This document shows, piece after piece, positions 1-9,084 of a stretch of 64,000 nucleotides of DNA. The DNA is from Pseudomonas viridiflava (GTDB lineage: Bacteria > Pseudomonadota > Gammaproteobacteria > Pseudomonadales > Pseudomonadaceae). The notes under the pieces were generated by a model that worked only from the letters and a program-made list of their open reading frames with translations, ran no database searches and was not told the DNA's origin. Position 1 is the stretch's first letter. Every line of letters begins with the position of its first letter. A program made the translations under genes and the position numbers. The DNA lies in NCBI RefSeq assembly GCF_001642795.1, contig NZ_LKEH01000025.1, positions 272,113-336,112 on the forward strand. The letters are read 5' to 3'.

Positions 1-33
1 ACGCGGAGCGATGGGCACGATCAGTGTTGAGGC
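1..33. repeat. Partial REP-like intergenic repeat at the window edge
   Basis: The stretch with ACGCGGAGCG followed by GGGCACGATCAG resembles the right half of the REP pair at 41613-41721, which carries GCGGAGCGTC and later GGCACGATCA. The rest lies off the left edge. Nothing else is seen up to base 105. Confidence 0.5.
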
Positions 34-105
34 GGATTTGTGTATAACGCAGAGCTTGAGAACGATCAGTAAGTTTGACGGAGGCTTTGGTATGACGCTT
101 CAGGA

Positions 106-834
106 TCAGCGAGAGAGCTGAATTGCCGGTTCGCGGCGCTCAGGTCTGTACAGAACGAAGTAATAAACCCCCAGACAGATCAACCAGCAGAACACCGCCG
201 TCCAGAGGTTGTGCGACAGAAAGTGCGCACCCTGCAGCATGCGACCCACTGAAAAGATCGATCCCAGCGTGAAGGCCAGTATCAGCCCGGCTTTGGCCAA
301 GCGTGGCTTGCGGTCGCGAAACATGAAGAACAGCGCGAAGAGGGTAAAACCGGTGGCGGCATGACCACCCGGCCAGCAGCGGCCGGGCTTGTCAGTCTCC
401 GGACGCGGGCTGAGCAGTTCGCTGTAGGTTTCCTGGCCGCCGAACTCGGTCAGGCTCCAGGGGCACTGCACGGAGGTCACAACCTTGAGCGGAGTCACGA
501 AACCGGTGGCGAGGGCCATCGACAGCACCAGACACCCCAGTTCGCGACGCCATGGCATCAGGCGCTCGACCTTGAAGGACGCAGCGAAGCTGATCATCGC
601 CAGTACTCCAATCGCCATCACCACCTGTTTGGCGCGATCATGAAGCACGTCTTCCAGAAAGTAGCTGTGCCTGCCAATGAATGCACCGGCCGTCGGGTCA
701 AAGGCGAGTCTGGCAAGGTCCATGTCCACGGAGGTCAGCTCCAGCAGAACCAGTATCAGGGCGGTGACGGCGGGTATGCCCAAGCATATCCAGAAGTTGA
801 GCGGACGGGAGTACGGCGGGGAGACGGCTTTCAA
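106..834 (-). CDS. PAP2-family membrane phosphatase, probably ColR-controlled
   Basis: This is an integral membrane phosphatase of the PAP2 (phosphatidic acid phosphatase type 2) superfamily. The C-terminal half shows the phosphatase signature: a CWPGGHAATGF block (core SGH/PGGH type) followed by GRMLQGAHFLSHN, whose Arg and His complete the active site. About five hydrophobic segments surround it. Members act on lipid phosphates, undecaprenyl pyrophosphate or lipid A; the substrate here is unknown. The frame stays open far upstream, into colR, but has no ATG before the first membrane segment, so I place the start at a TTG (834). It diverges from colR, and a ColR-like box lies 93 bp upstream, matching the known link of a PAP2 gene with colRS in Pseudomonas. 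Confidence 0.8.
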   Translation of the reverse strand: MKAVSPPYSRPLNFWICLGIPAVTALILVLLELTSVDMDLARLAFDPTAGAFIGRHSYFLEDVLHDRAKQVVMAIGVLAMISFAASFKVERLMPWRRELGCLVLSMALATGFVTPLKVVTSVQCPWSLTEFGGQETYSELLSPRPETDKPGRCWPGGHAATGFTLFALFFMFRDRKPRLAKAGLILAFTLGSIFSVGRMLQGAHFLSHNLWTAVFCWLICLGVYYFVLYRPERREPAIQLSR

Positions 835-926
835 TATGGCAAATCCGGTTTTGGTGGAATACGTACCGCAGTCATGAATTGCGGCAATTTTGTTTCGGAG
901 TGTGTCATGTGAGTTGTGAATTCTGG

Positions 927-942
927 ATGAAAAAATCGTTAG
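927..942 (-). promoter_or_regulatory. Candidate ColR-binding box upstream of the PAP2 gene
   Basis: Read on the minus strand, this 16-mer is CTAACGATTTTTTCAT. It matches the ColR consensus as I remember it from P. putida work (YYNASNNYTTTTTCAC) at 15 of 16 positions, differing only in the last base. It points toward the PAP2 gene. Inference from pattern matching only. Confidence 0.5.
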
Positions 943-1016
943 GCCGTTTCGGCGCTGGCCCTGACGTCCACTTCGTCTTAAGCTGCGCCAGCCCAAATTG
1001 CATATGAGAGTGCTCC

Positions 1017-1700
1017 ATGCGAATTCTTCTGGTTGAAGACAACCGCGACATCCTGGCAAACATGGCCGATTACCTGGGCATGAAAGGCTACACCGTCGAT
1101 TGCGCACAGGATGGCCTCTCGGGACTGCATCTGGCCGCCACCGAACATTACGACCTGATCGTGCTGGACATCATGCTGCCCGGTATCGATGGTTACACGC
1201 TGTGCAAACGCCTGCGCGAAGACGCTCGTCGCGACACACCGGTGATCATGCTGACCGCGCGTGACCAGCTCGACGACCGCCTGCAGGGCTTTCGCTCCGG
1301 CGCTGACGATTACCTGCTCAAGCCATTCGCTCTGTCCGAACTCGCGGCGCGTATAGAGGCTGTGCTGCGTCGTGCCCAGGGCGGCGGACGTCGCACCTTG
1401 CAGGTGTCCGATCTGATCTACGACCTCGACACGCTGGAAGTGACGCGGGAAGGGCGGATGCTCAAGCTCAACCCGGTCGGGCTCAAGCTGCTCGCGGTCT
1501 TGATGCAGAAGAGCCCGCATGTGCTGCGTCGCGAAATTCTCGAAGAAGCGCTGTGGGGCGATGACTGTCCCGACAGCGACAGCCTGCGCAGTCACGTGCA
1601 CCAGCTGCGTCAGGTGATCGATAAACCGTTTTCCAAGCCGCTGCTGCAAACCGTACATGGTGTGGGCTACCGCTTGGCCGAGGGCCGGGATGGAGTTTAA
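1017..1700 (+). CDS. colR: Response regulator ColR
   Basis: OmpR-family response regulator of the ColRS system, 227 residues. The receiver domain (about 1-115) has the acidic pocket ED at 7-8, the phospho-acceptor Asp51 in LIVLDIMLPG, and the conserved LTA and LLKPF positions. A winged-helix DNA-binding domain (about 125-220) ends in TVHGVGYRL. Sequence and context match Pseudomonas ColR closely. ColRS maintains the envelope and responds to metals such as zinc and iron in P. putida and P. aeruginosa. colS follows with an 11-nt overlap, so the two are translationally coupled. Two likely target boxes flank the operon. Confidence 0.95.
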   Translation: MRILLVEDNRDILANMADYLGMKGYTVDCAQDGLSGLHLAATEHYDLIVLDIMLPGIDGYTLCKRLREDARRDTPVIMLTARDQLDDRLQGFRSGADDYLLKPFALSELAARIEAVLRRAQGGGRRTLQVSDLIYDLDTLEVTREGRMLKLNPVGLKLLAVLMQKSPHVLRREILEEALWGDDCPDSDSLRSHVHQLRQVIDKPFSKPLLQTVHGVGYRLAEGRDGV

Positions 1701-2979
1701 ACAGAGCCTTGCCCAGCGGATCATCATCGCGTTTGCCCTGATGAGTGCGCTGGTCGCCGGATCCTTTGCAATCGGCATTATTTCCACCGTTCACCTGGTC
1801 GAAGAAAAACTGATTTCCGCAGGCCTGGGCGGCGATCTCAACCGCCTGATGCTGATGGACAGCGTTAGCGACTGGAGCCATCGGCCCAAGCCTGACCAGT
1901 TGTTCTATTTCACCAACGGTCCTGGCGATTTCGACCTGCCCAAGGACCTGCGTCATCTCGAGCCGGGCTTTCACGAGGTGTTCCGCGGGCCGCTGTCCTA
2001 TCACGCGATGATCGAAGTGGTCGATGGTCGTCACTACGCCTTGCTGCAGGACCAGAGCGATTTCGAAGAGCGCGAGCGCGTGCTGTTCGCGGTGGTGCTG
2101 GTGGGTTTCGTGCTCGCACTGGCGCTGGCCGTTTTCCTGGGCTGGGTGCTTGCCCGACGCGTGATGGCGCCGGTTGTGCGGCTGGCCCGACAGGTCCGTC
2201 ATCGCGATCAGTTGCTGGGCCTTGCGCCGCCTCTGGCGCCTGACTACGCCGCGGACGAAGTGGGTGAACTGGCCGTCGCCTTCGACGCCACGCTGGGGCG
2301 TCTGCGACAGGCATTGATCCGCGAGCGGATGTTCACCAGCGATGTGAGTCATGAGCTGCGTACGCCGCTGATGGTGCTCGCCAGCTCCTGTGAATTGCTG
2401 CTGGAGAACCCTGCACTTGACCAGCGTGCGCGTCGGCAGGTGGAGCGCATCGGCCGTGCCTGTGAAGAGATGCGTGATCTGGTCCAGACCTTCCTGATGC
2501 TCGCACGTACCCAGCGCGAAGATCCCGCCATGACGCCCAAGGCGACGCTGGTCGGTGTTGCCGAGCAACTGATCTCGCAGTGGCGTGACCCGATAGAGGG
2601 CAAAGGGCTGAAGCTGACGTATAACCTGCCACCGGAAGGCCAGGTCTCTGACATCCGCTACAACGCAACCTTCCTTCACGCCGTGATGGGCAACCTGCTG
2701 CGCAATGCGCTGCATTACACCGACCACGGTTTCATTACGCTGACGCTGCAGTCCGAAAGCTTCGTCGTCGAGGACAGTGGTGTCGGTATCCCCGAAGAGA
2801 AACGTGAAGCCATGTTCGAACCTTTCGTGCGGGGTAACGAGCAACGTGGCGAAGGTCTTGGCCTGGGTCTGTCGCTGGTACAGCGTATTTGTGCCAACCA
2901 GGGCTGGAGCGTGAGCCTGACGCCGATGGAGCCCCATGGCTGCCGTTTCAGGGTCACGCTGGACATCGTCAAACCGTAA
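1690..2979 (+). CDS. colS: Sensor histidine kinase ColS
   Basis: Inner-membrane sensor kinase, 429 residues from the ATG at 1690, which overlaps the end of colR. A longer upstream start would run deep into colR and is unlikely. Two transmembrane helices (about 10-32 and 131-155) bracket a short periplasmic sensor. That sensor carries H35, E38, D57, E96, H105 and an ExxE motif at 126-129, the kind of residues implicated in metal sensing by ColS. HAMP, then DVSHELRTPL with phospho-acceptor His221, then the ATPase domain with N box (NLLRNALHYT), DSGVGIP and GLGLGLSLV follow. It phosphorylates ColR. Confidence 0.95.
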   Translation: MEFKQSLAQRIIIAFALMSALVAGSFAIGIISTVHLVEEKLISAGLGGDLNRLMLMDSVSDWSHRPKPDQLFYFTNGPGDFDLPKDLRHLEPGFHEVFRGPLSYHAMIEVVDGRHYALLQDQSDFEERERVLFAVVLVGFVLALALAVFLGWVLARRVMAPVVRLARQVRHRDQLLGLAPPLAPDYAADEVGELAVAFDATLGRLRQALIRERMFTSDVSHELRTPLMVLASSCELLLENPALDQRARRQVERIGRACEEMRDLVQTFLMLARTQREDPAMTPKATLVGVAEQLISQWRDPIEGKGLKLTYNLPPEGQVSDIRYNATFLHAVMGNLLRNALHYTDHGFITLTLQSESFVVEDSGVGIPEEKREAMFEPFVRGNEQRGEGLGLGLSLVQRICANQGWSVSLTPMEPHGCRFRVTLDIVKP

Positions 2980-3079
2980 TGCCCTTCCTGATTCGCCATG
3001 TGCAGGCCGCTCTCTGACCAGAGGCGGCTCACTTGGCACGCAAGTACCTGTAAACTCTGGAAACATTTGACCGGTCAAT

Positions 3080-3095
3080 GTGACGTTTTTTTCAC
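3080..3095 (+). promoter_or_regulatory. Candidate ColR-binding box upstream of the methyltransferase-inaA operon
   Basis: GTGACGTTTTTTTCAC matches the remembered ColR consensus YYNASNNYTTTTTCAC at 15 of 16 positions, with only the first base off. It lies 68 bp before the methyltransferase start and points at it. The homologous genes behind colS are reported ColR targets in P. putida. Confidence 0.6.
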
Positions 3096-3163
3096 ATTCA
3101 GATGACCTGACGATGACGGCGACCTGACTAATTTGGCCGCCATTAACGTCAGGAGATGCTCTC

Positions 3164-3844
3164 ATGAGCGACCGCATTGAACTTGAGTTTTCCCGTAAGT
3201 ACGACAAGGACCACGCTCGCCAGTACCTGGAAAAACATCAGGACGGTCTATGGCGCAAGTTGTCTCATTATCGTGACGAACAGTTGGCACGAAAGGCACT
3301 GCACATGGTCGGAGACCCCGGTCTGGTACTGGATCTTCCATGCGGGGCAGGTCGTTTCTGGCCTTTGCTGGCCGAGAAGCCCAATCGTTCCATCATAGGT
3401 GCGGACAACTCCGCCGACATGCTGCGAATCGCCTGTGAATCTCAACCGGCCGATGTGGTGAAAAGGGTACGACCCTTGCAGACATCTGCTTTCGCTATCG
3501 ACCTGCCTGACAACGCGGTGGACAGCATTTTCTGCATGCGTCTGTTGCACCATGTCGGTCAGTCGAGTGACCGGATGGCTCTGTTACGGGAGTTTCAGCG
3601 CGTTACCCGCGACAGTGTGATTGTGTCCCTGTGGGTGGATGGCAATTTCAAAGCCTGGAAGCGCAGAAAGCTCGAGAGCCAGCGCCACAAGGAAAATGGG
3701 CAGGAAAGTTACCAGAACCGTTTTGTGTTACCGGTTACTACCGCAGAAACAGAATTTGAAGAGGCAGGATTTCGCATTCAGAAGCGAATGGACTTCCTGC
3801 CGATGTACGCCATGTGGCGAGTCTATGTATTGCGTAAAAGGTGA
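3164..3844 (+). CDS. Class I SAM-dependent methyltransferase (ColR-linked)
   Basis: A 226-residue methyltransferase. Motif I is VLDLPCGAGRFWPLL (about 54-68), followed by an acidic strand end IIGADNSADML that binds the SAM ribose, then IFCMRLLHHV as motif IV. A good ribosome site (AGGAG) precedes the ATG. It is the first gene of an operon with inaA, four bases apart, behind a ColR box. Such colS-linked methyltransferases are thought to modify envelope or LPS components; the actual substrate is not visible from sequence. Confidence 0.9.
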   Translation: MSDRIELEFSRKYDKDHARQYLEKHQDGLWRKLSHYRDEQLARKALHMVGDPGLVLDLPCGAGRFWPLLAEKPNRSIIGADNSADMLRIACESQPADVVKRVRPLQTSAFAIDLPDNAVDSIFCMRLLHHVGQSSDRMALLREFQRVTRDSVIVSLWVDGNFKAWKRRKLESQRHKENGQESYQNRFVLPVTTAETEFEEAGFRIQKRMDFLPMYAMWRVYVLRKR

Positions 3845-3848
3845 ATAG

Positions 3849-4568
3849 ATGGGTCTGCAGTCCTTGAAGGAACCAGTTGTAAACCCGGGAAAGAACGGGT
3901 TCAGTCACTTTTGGAGCCAGCGTGGCGAGTGGGTTGAAGAACCCAACGTGCGGCGTGGTGGTGAGAGTGGCGTGCAACGGTTGATCACGGACGATGGACA
4001 GACGCTCTACAGCAAACGGCAGACCGGTCATATCTACCGCAGCTGGTTGCACCCGTTCGGGCGCCCGACGGTACTTCGCGAGCGCGACGCCCTGGAAGGT
4101 CTGAGCAGACTGGGCGTCAGTGTGCCGCAAATCGTGTTCTGCGGCGCGGAGCGCACCGAAAACGAATGGCGCGCGCTTCTGGTGACCGAAGCACTGGAGG
4201 GATTCGAAGAGTTCGAAAAGTGGCTTGCTGCAGGTGGCCGCGAGCAGTATGGCGAACTGTTGTACGAGCAGATGCTCAGTGAAATAGGCAAAACGCTGGC
4301 CCGCATGCATTTGGGGCGTTGGCAGCACAGTTGCCTGTATATCAAGCATATTTTTGTGCGTGTCACTGGCGAGGGTGATCAGGCCAGAGCCGAAGTTGCA
4401 CTGCTTGACCTGGAAAAGGGCCGTCGTCGCTGGACGGCCTACGGGGCTGCGCAGCATGACATGAAGCAATTGAGACGCCATTCGTCATTCAGTGCCGCAG
4501 ACTGGCAGAAGTTAGTCTATTTTTACCAAGCGGCGTTTGGCAGCTCTATCAAAGGTTTAGAGTCATGA
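3849..4568 (+). CDS. inaA: InaA-family lipopolysaccharide kinase-like protein
   Basis: A 239-residue protein of the InaA/Kdo-WaaP kinase-like superfamily. It shows an N-lobe with TLYSKRQTGH, an MHLGRWQHSCLYIKHIF segment in the catalytic-loop position (His-rich, HRD-like) and VALLDLEKGRRR as the DFG-like metal site. InaA was named as an ice-nucleation/acid-inducible gene. Its position between a SAM methyltransferase and a small exported protein, downstream of colRS, points to envelope or LPS modification. It overlaps the next gene by ATGA, a sign of translational coupling. Confidence 0.9.
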   Translation: MGLQSLKEPVVNPGKNGFSHFWSQRGEWVEEPNVRRGGESGVQRLITDDGQTLYSKRQTGHIYRSWLHPFGRPTVLRERDALEGLSRLGVSVPQIVFCGAERTENEWRALLVTEALEGFEEFEKWLAAGGREQYGELLYEQMLSEIGKTLARMHLGRWQHSCLYIKHIFVRVTGEGDQARAEVALLDLEKGRRRWTAYGAAQHDMKQLRRHSSFSAADWQKLVYFYQAAFGSSIKGLES

Positions 4569-4792
4569 AGCTCGAAATGGCTAGAGGTTTGTTCGTATTC
4601 GCGGCGTTGGCGACTGCAACAGTCGCCATGGCAGCGCTTGAACAACCGGGTACGAAGATCCTGAGTGCCCAGCACGGCGAAGGGCACTGCCCTTTGCCTC
4701 GTGCAATCAAGAGTGAGGTAGCAGTGAAGCCCGATCATGATTTGCTGCTCCTGATGTACAGCCTGGCACAGGGTACTGGATCGAAAAATTGA
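4565..4792 (+). CDS. Small exported hypothetical protein of the ColR-linked operon
   Basis: A 75-residue product with an N-terminal hydrophobic segment (FVFAALATATVAMAALEQ) typical of a signal peptide with cleavage near AMA-A. The mature part is short and polar with a single Cys. The ATG overlaps the inaA stop (ATGA), so it is almost certainly translated with inaA. A small gene at this place is known in the P. putida colRS region, but no function can be given. Confidence 0.7.
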   Translation: MKLEMARGLFVFAALATATVAMAALEQPGTKILSAQHGEGHCPLPRAIKSEVAVKPDHDLLLLMYSLAQGTGSKN

Positions 4793-4809
4793 ACACTTCG
4801 TTGACCTGA

Positions 4810-4830
4810 AAGGCCCCTTGTCGGGGCCTT
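4810..4830. terminator. Intrinsic terminator between converging operons
   Basis: Inverted repeat AAGGCCCC-TTGTC-GGGGCCTT with a T-rich 3' side (TTTGTCGTTT). It lies between the inaA operon and the converging mexW end and may serve both strands. Confidence 0.8.
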
Positions 4831-4840
4831 TGTCGTTTGG

Positions 4841-7800
4841 CTAGGGATCAATTACTGCCGAACTCACCTGATTGGCCTGTCTGTCAGGCGCTGCCAGCAG
4901 GGTGTACACGCAAGGCAGGACGATAAGCGTGAACAGCGTGCCGACTGACATACCGGTCGCGATCACCATACCGATGTCGAAACGGCTGACAGCCCCGGCG
5001 CCGCTTGCCAGTATCAATGGCACCATTCCGAAGACCATGGCCGCCGTCGTCATCAGCACCGGACGCAGGCGAATCGCCGCAGCTTCTTGCGCTGCCTCTC
5101 GCGCTGGCATTCCCTGATCCCGGCGCAACTGGTTGGCGAACTCTACAATCAAAATACCGTGCTTGGTGATCAGACCGATCAAGGTCACGAGCCCGACCTG
5201 GGTGTAGATATTCATGCTCGACACCCCCAGAAACAGCGGGATCAAGGCGCCGCAGATCGACAGCGGAACCGTCACCAGAATCACCAGAGGGTCGCGGAAG
5301 CTTTCGAATTGCGCCGCCAGCACCAGAAAGATGATCGCCAGTGCGAGCGCGAAGGTGATCCACAGGGCGCTGCCTTCCTGCACGTACTGCCTGGATGCCC
5401 CGGCGTAGTCGTACGCGAACCCTTCAGGTGCTTCTTCAGCTGCAATCTGTCTGACCGTTTCGAGCGCTTCGCCCATGCTGACGATGGGGAAACCCTGAAT
5501 GATTGCCGAGTTGAGCTGCTGAAATTGATTCAACTGCCGCGGTCGTGCGCGGTCGCTGACCGTGATCAGCGTGGACAGCGCCAAGAGCTGGCCTTCGTTG
5601 TTTCTGACGTAATAGTTGTTCAGCCACCCGGGGTTGTCGCGATAGGCCCGCTCCACTTGGGCAATCACCTTGTAGCTGCGTCCTTCGAGGGTGAAACGGT
5701 TGATTTCCGCCTCGGCCAGCAAGGTTGCCAGCGTACCGCCAAGGTCCTGCATGGACACGCCCATCTGTGCGGCTTTGGCTCGGTCGATATCCACGACCAC
5801 TTCCGGTTTATCAAAAGCCAGATCAATGTCCATGAAGGCGAACTTGCCCGAATCCGTCGCGCGCTTTTTGATGCGTTCGGCGACCTCCAGCAGGGCCGGA
5901 TAGTCATTGGGGGTGTTGATCACGAACTGGAACGGCAGCCCTTCGCCCGTCCCGGGGAGTGAAGGCAGATTGAAACCGAAGATTTGCAGTCCGGGAATCT
6001 CCGAGAGTCTGGCCTGGACCTCGGGCAGGATCTCCATCTGGGTGCGAGTCCGTTCATTCCAGGGCTTGAGCAGGAAGCCACCGACGCCGGTCTGCACGCC
6101 ATTGAAGCCGTTGATCTGGAACGATGAGTAGTACTCGGGAAACGCTTTGAACAGCGTCACGAAGCGGTCGGTATACGCGTTGATGTAATTCAGGTTGGTG
6201 GGCTGAGGCGACGTGGCCATCATGAAAATGATGCCTTGGTCCTCGTCCGGCGCCAGCTCCGATTTGGTGAACATGAGCAGCACCGGAATCAGGCACAGCA
6301 CGATGATTGCAAACACGACTACCACCGGGCGGGTGTTCAATGTGGCATGCAGGATGCGCTGGTAACGCACCTTGAGCCTTTCGAAGGCCTGATCGAGCCT
6401 GTGCGCCAGGCCGCTCGGGTTTTCTTCGGGGCGCAACAGCATGGCGCACATCATGGGCGAAAGGGTCAGGGCAACGATGCCCGAGATGACCACAGCGCCT
6501 GCCAGGGTCAGGGCGAATTCCCTGAACAGCGCACCGGTCAGTCCTTCCAGAAAACCGATCGGGGCGTACACCGCTGCCAGCGTGATGGTCATTGAAACCA
6601 CCGGCATCGCGATTTCTCTCGCACCTTCGATGGCGGCATCGAACGGCGTCTTGCCCTCCTCGATGTGCCGGTGGATGTTCTCGACCACCACAATGGCGTC
6701 GTCCACCACCAGACCGATGGCCAGCACCATCGCCAGCAACGTCAGCAGGTTGATCGAGTAACCCATCAACTGCATGAAGAACAGCACGCCGACCATGGAA
6801 AGCGGAATGGTGACCACCGGGATCAGCACCGAACGCAGAGCGCCGAGGAACAGGAAGACTACGACGATCACAATCAACACGGCTTCGATGAGCGTTTTCA
6901 CCACCTCATGAATCGACGCCTGAATGAACAGCGTGGCATCGTAGGCGATGGACACCCTGAGGCTCGGCGGCAGCTGGCTTTCCAGCTCCGGCATGATGCG
7001 CCGCACTTCCTTGATGACGTCCAGCGGGTTGGAGCTCGGCGTACCCTTGATACCGATGTACACCGAGGGAATGCCATCGAACGAGCTGACGGTGTTGTAG
7101 TTCTCGGCACCCATTTCTACCCGTGCCACGTCACCCAGCAACACACGGCTGTCGCCATTGGTCTTCAAGGGGATAGCGGCGAAGGCTTCGACAGATTTCA
7201 GTTCGGTGGTGGCGTTGATACTGGTCACCACGTATTCGCCCTTGATCTCGCCAGCCGCCGACAGAAAGTTGTAACGACGCACCGAATCGGTGACATCGGC
7301 GGCTGTCAGGCCAAAACCGGCAAGACGCACCGGGTCCAGCCAGAGGCGCATTGCAAACACCTGATTGCCCAGAATCTCGGCCTCGGCCATACCCGGCAGC
7401 GTCGCCAACCTGGGTTGGATGACACGTGACAGGTAGTCGGTGATCTGCGGATTGTTCAATTGCGAGCTGTAAAAACTGACGTACATCAGCGCCGAAGCGT
7501 CAGCCGCCTCCTTGCTCAACACAGGATCCTCGGCATCCTGCGGCAGCTTGTTCTTCACCTCATTGGCCTTGGCCAGCAATTCGGTGAACAGCCGGTCGCT
7601 GTCAGCACCGATGCGTGCATAAATGGAGATGATCGAGAAGTTCTGACGACTCACCGAGGTCATGTAGTCGATGCCCTCGGCGCTGGCCAGGCTCTGCTGC
7701 AGCGGCTGGGTGATATAGCCCTGAATGGTTTCGGCGTTGGCACCGGGATACGCCGTCGTCACCGTGATCAGTGCATTTTCCATCTGCGGATACTGGCGGA

Positions 7801-7900
7801 TCACCAGCTTGCTGTAAGCCTGAATGCCCAGCAATACGATCAGCAGGCTGACGACGGTTGCAAGCACCGGGCGGCGAATGAACGGGTCGGTGAAAGTCAT
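4841..7900 (-). CDS. mexW: RND multidrug efflux permease, MexW-like
   Basis: A 1019-residue inner-membrane proton antiporter of the HAE1 RND family. It has the N-terminal FIRRPVLATVVS helix, two large periplasmic loops, and the TM4 motif GLVVDDAIVVVENIHRH with the paired Asp of the proton relay. The start at 7900 has a clear AGGGAG ribosome site; a longer start would overlap mexV. It lies 13 bp behind the adaptor gene. No outer-membrane factor is encoded here, as in mexVW of P. aeruginosa, which uses OprM. The symbol rests on family resemblance and remembered gene order (next to the imelysin cluster and inaA); MexI/MexK-type relatives look similar. Confidence 0.85.
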   Translation of the reverse strand: MTFTDPFIRRPVLATVVSLLIVLLGIQAYSKLVIRQYPQMENALITVTTAYPGANAETIQGYITQPLQQSLASAEGIDYMTSVSRQNFSIISIYARIGADSDRLFTELLAKANEVKNKLPQDAEDPVLSKEAADASALMYVSFYSSQLNNPQITDYLSRVIQPRLATLPGMAEAEILGNQVFAMRLWLDPVRLAGFGLTAADVTDSVRRYNFLSAAGEIKGEYVVTSINATTELKSVEAFAAIPLKTNGDSRVLLGDVARVEMGAENYNTVSSFDGIPSVYIGIKGTPSSNPLDVIKEVRRIMPELESQLPPSLRVSIAYDATLFIQASIHEVVKTLIEAVLIVIVVVFLFLGALRSVLIPVVTIPLSMVGVLFFMQLMGYSINLLTLLAMVLAIGLVVDDAIVVVENIHRHIEEGKTPFDAAIEGAREIAMPVVSMTITLAAVYAPIGFLEGLTGALFREFALTLAGAVVISGIVALTLSPMMCAMLLRPEENPSGLAHRLDQAFERLKVRYQRILHATLNTRPVVVVFAIIVLCLIPVLLMFTKSELAPDEDQGIIFMMATSPQPTNLNYINAYTDRFVTLFKAFPEYYSSFQINGFNGVQTGVGGFLLKPWNERTRTQMEILPEVQARLSEIPGLQIFGFNLPSLPGTGEGLPFQFVINTPNDYPALLEVAERIKKRATDSGKFAFMDIDLAFDKPEVVVDIDRAKAAQMGVSMQDLGGTLATLLAEAEINRFTLEGRSYKVIAQVERAYRDNPGWLNNYYVRNNEGQLLALSTLITVSDRARPRQLNQFQQLNSAIIQGFPIVSMGEALETVRQIAAEEAPEGFAYDYAGASRQYVQEGSALWITFALALAIIFLVLAAQFESFRDPLVILVTVPLSICGALIPLFLGVSSMNIYTQVGLVTLIGLITKHGILIVEFANQLRRDQGMPAREAAQEAAAIRLRPVLMTTAAMVFGMVPLILASGAGAVSRFDIGMVIATGMSVGTLFTLIVLPCVYTLLAAPDRQANQVSSAVIDP

Positions 7901-7913
7901 GACGGCTCCCTGA

Positions 7914-9068
7914 TCATTGCGCGCGGTTGGCCGGGGCGTTGCTGTCACTGGTTTGCGTGGCATCTGCGCTGATCGCGACATGAGCGCCGTTGTCCAGCTT
8001 CAACTGACCGCCACTTACCACCTGATCTCCCGCCTTGAGCCCTTCCAGAATCACCACGTTGCCCTCACGGTGTTCGCCGGTTTTGACGAAGCGTCGCTCG
8101 ACCGTCAGTTGTGGTTCGTCCCGGGGATTGCTTTCAGGCTTGCCTGCCTCGGTTTGCCTGGCCACCACCACGTAAACCGAATTGCCGTAAAGGCTGTAGG
8201 TGATCGCGCTTTCCGGGACCACTACTTGGCTGGGCGCGCTGGGCAGAATGACCTGAAGGTCGACAAACATACCGGGCAGCAGTCTGCCGTCCGGGTTTGG
8301 CTGAGTGGCGCGAATCAGAACGTTGCGCGTGCTTTCGTCGACCCTGGGATTGATCGCACTGATCGTGGCGTCGAACGACTGGCCGGGATAAGCCGACACA
8401 CTGACCTGCACCCGCTGCCCGACGGAGAGTTTTGGCAGGGCCTGTTCGGGCACATGGAAATCGACATAAAGGCTGCTCAAATCCTGCAGGGTCGCAATCA
8501 CGGTCCCGCTGGCCAGGTAGTCGCCGACATCCACCTGGCGAATCCCGATGGTGCCGCTGAACGGGGCCAGAATCTGTTTCTTTGCCAGCGAGGCCTTGAG
8601 CTGCGCCACCGTGGCGCTGGCCTTCTTCAATTGCGCAGCCAGCTTGTCGAAGTCGCCGCGGGAAATTGCCTGATCGCCGACCAGTCTGCTGCCGCGTCCG
8701 TGTTCGACCTGTGCCAGCCCCAGGTCTGCTTCGGCAGTTCCCAGCAGTGCCCGCTCCACATCGCTGTCCAGTTGCAACAGCGGCTGCCCGACGCGAACCT
8801 TCTGCCCTGACTCGAATAGCAGCGCCTTGACCGTGCCCGCAATCTCCAGGCTCAGGTCCACACCCTGGACGGCTTTCAACGTACCGATGGCAGGCAGCCG
8901 ACTTTGCCAGGGCAACTCCACAGCGTTGACCACTGCCACGCTGACCGGCGGCTTCGGCGCACTGAACTGCTGAATCTGCCGATAGATGGAAAACGCTTTG
9001 TAACCCGCGAGCGCAAGCACGACGAGCATCACAACGCCCAGCATTATCAACATGCGATGACGCAACAT
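7914..9068 (-). CDS. mexV: RND efflux periplasmic adaptor, MexV-like
   Basis: A 384-residue membrane fusion protein. An N-terminal membrane anchor (about 6-28) leads into a barrel-sandwich (lipoyl) half ending in GQKVRVGQPLLQLDSD and an alpha-hairpin (about 100-160). The second lipoyl half ILAPFSGTIGIRQVDVGDYL, a beta-barrel and a membrane-proximal domain follow. It links the permease to an outer-membrane channel. It is first in the operon with mexW. Only a ribosome site separates the start from a nested palindrome at 9085-9139, the likely control region. No local regulator gene is present. Confidence 0.85.
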   Translation of the reverse strand: MLRHRMLIMLGVVMLVVLALAGYKAFSIYRQIQQFSAPKPPVSVAVVNAVELPWQSRLPAIGTLKAVQGVDLSLEIAGTVKALLFESGQKVRVGQPLLQLDSDVERALLGTAEADLGLAQVEHGRGSRLVGDQAISRGDFDKLAAQLKKASATVAQLKASLAKKQILAPFSGTIGIRQVDVGDYLASGTVIATLQDLSSLYVDFHVPEQALPKLSVGQRVQVSVSAYPGQSFDATISAINPRVDESTRNVLIRATQPNPDGRLLPGMFVDLQVILPSAPSQVVVPESAITYSLYGNSVYVVVARQTEAGKPESNPRDEPQLTVERRFVKTGEHREGNVVILEGLKAGDQVVSGGQLKLDNGAHVAISADATQTSDSNAPANRAQ

Positions 9069-9084
9069 GCTTCACTTCCCTGGA

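Noticed and set aside
1483..3207. 574-codon open frame opposite colR/colS
   Set aside because: It is the mirror frame of two clear genes in GC-rich DNA and its translation is His/Gln-rich without any domain.
3870..3900. GGAACC resembling the -35 half of an HrpL (hrp) box
   Set aside because: It is inside inaA coding sequence and no CCAC-type -10 half lies at the required spacing.
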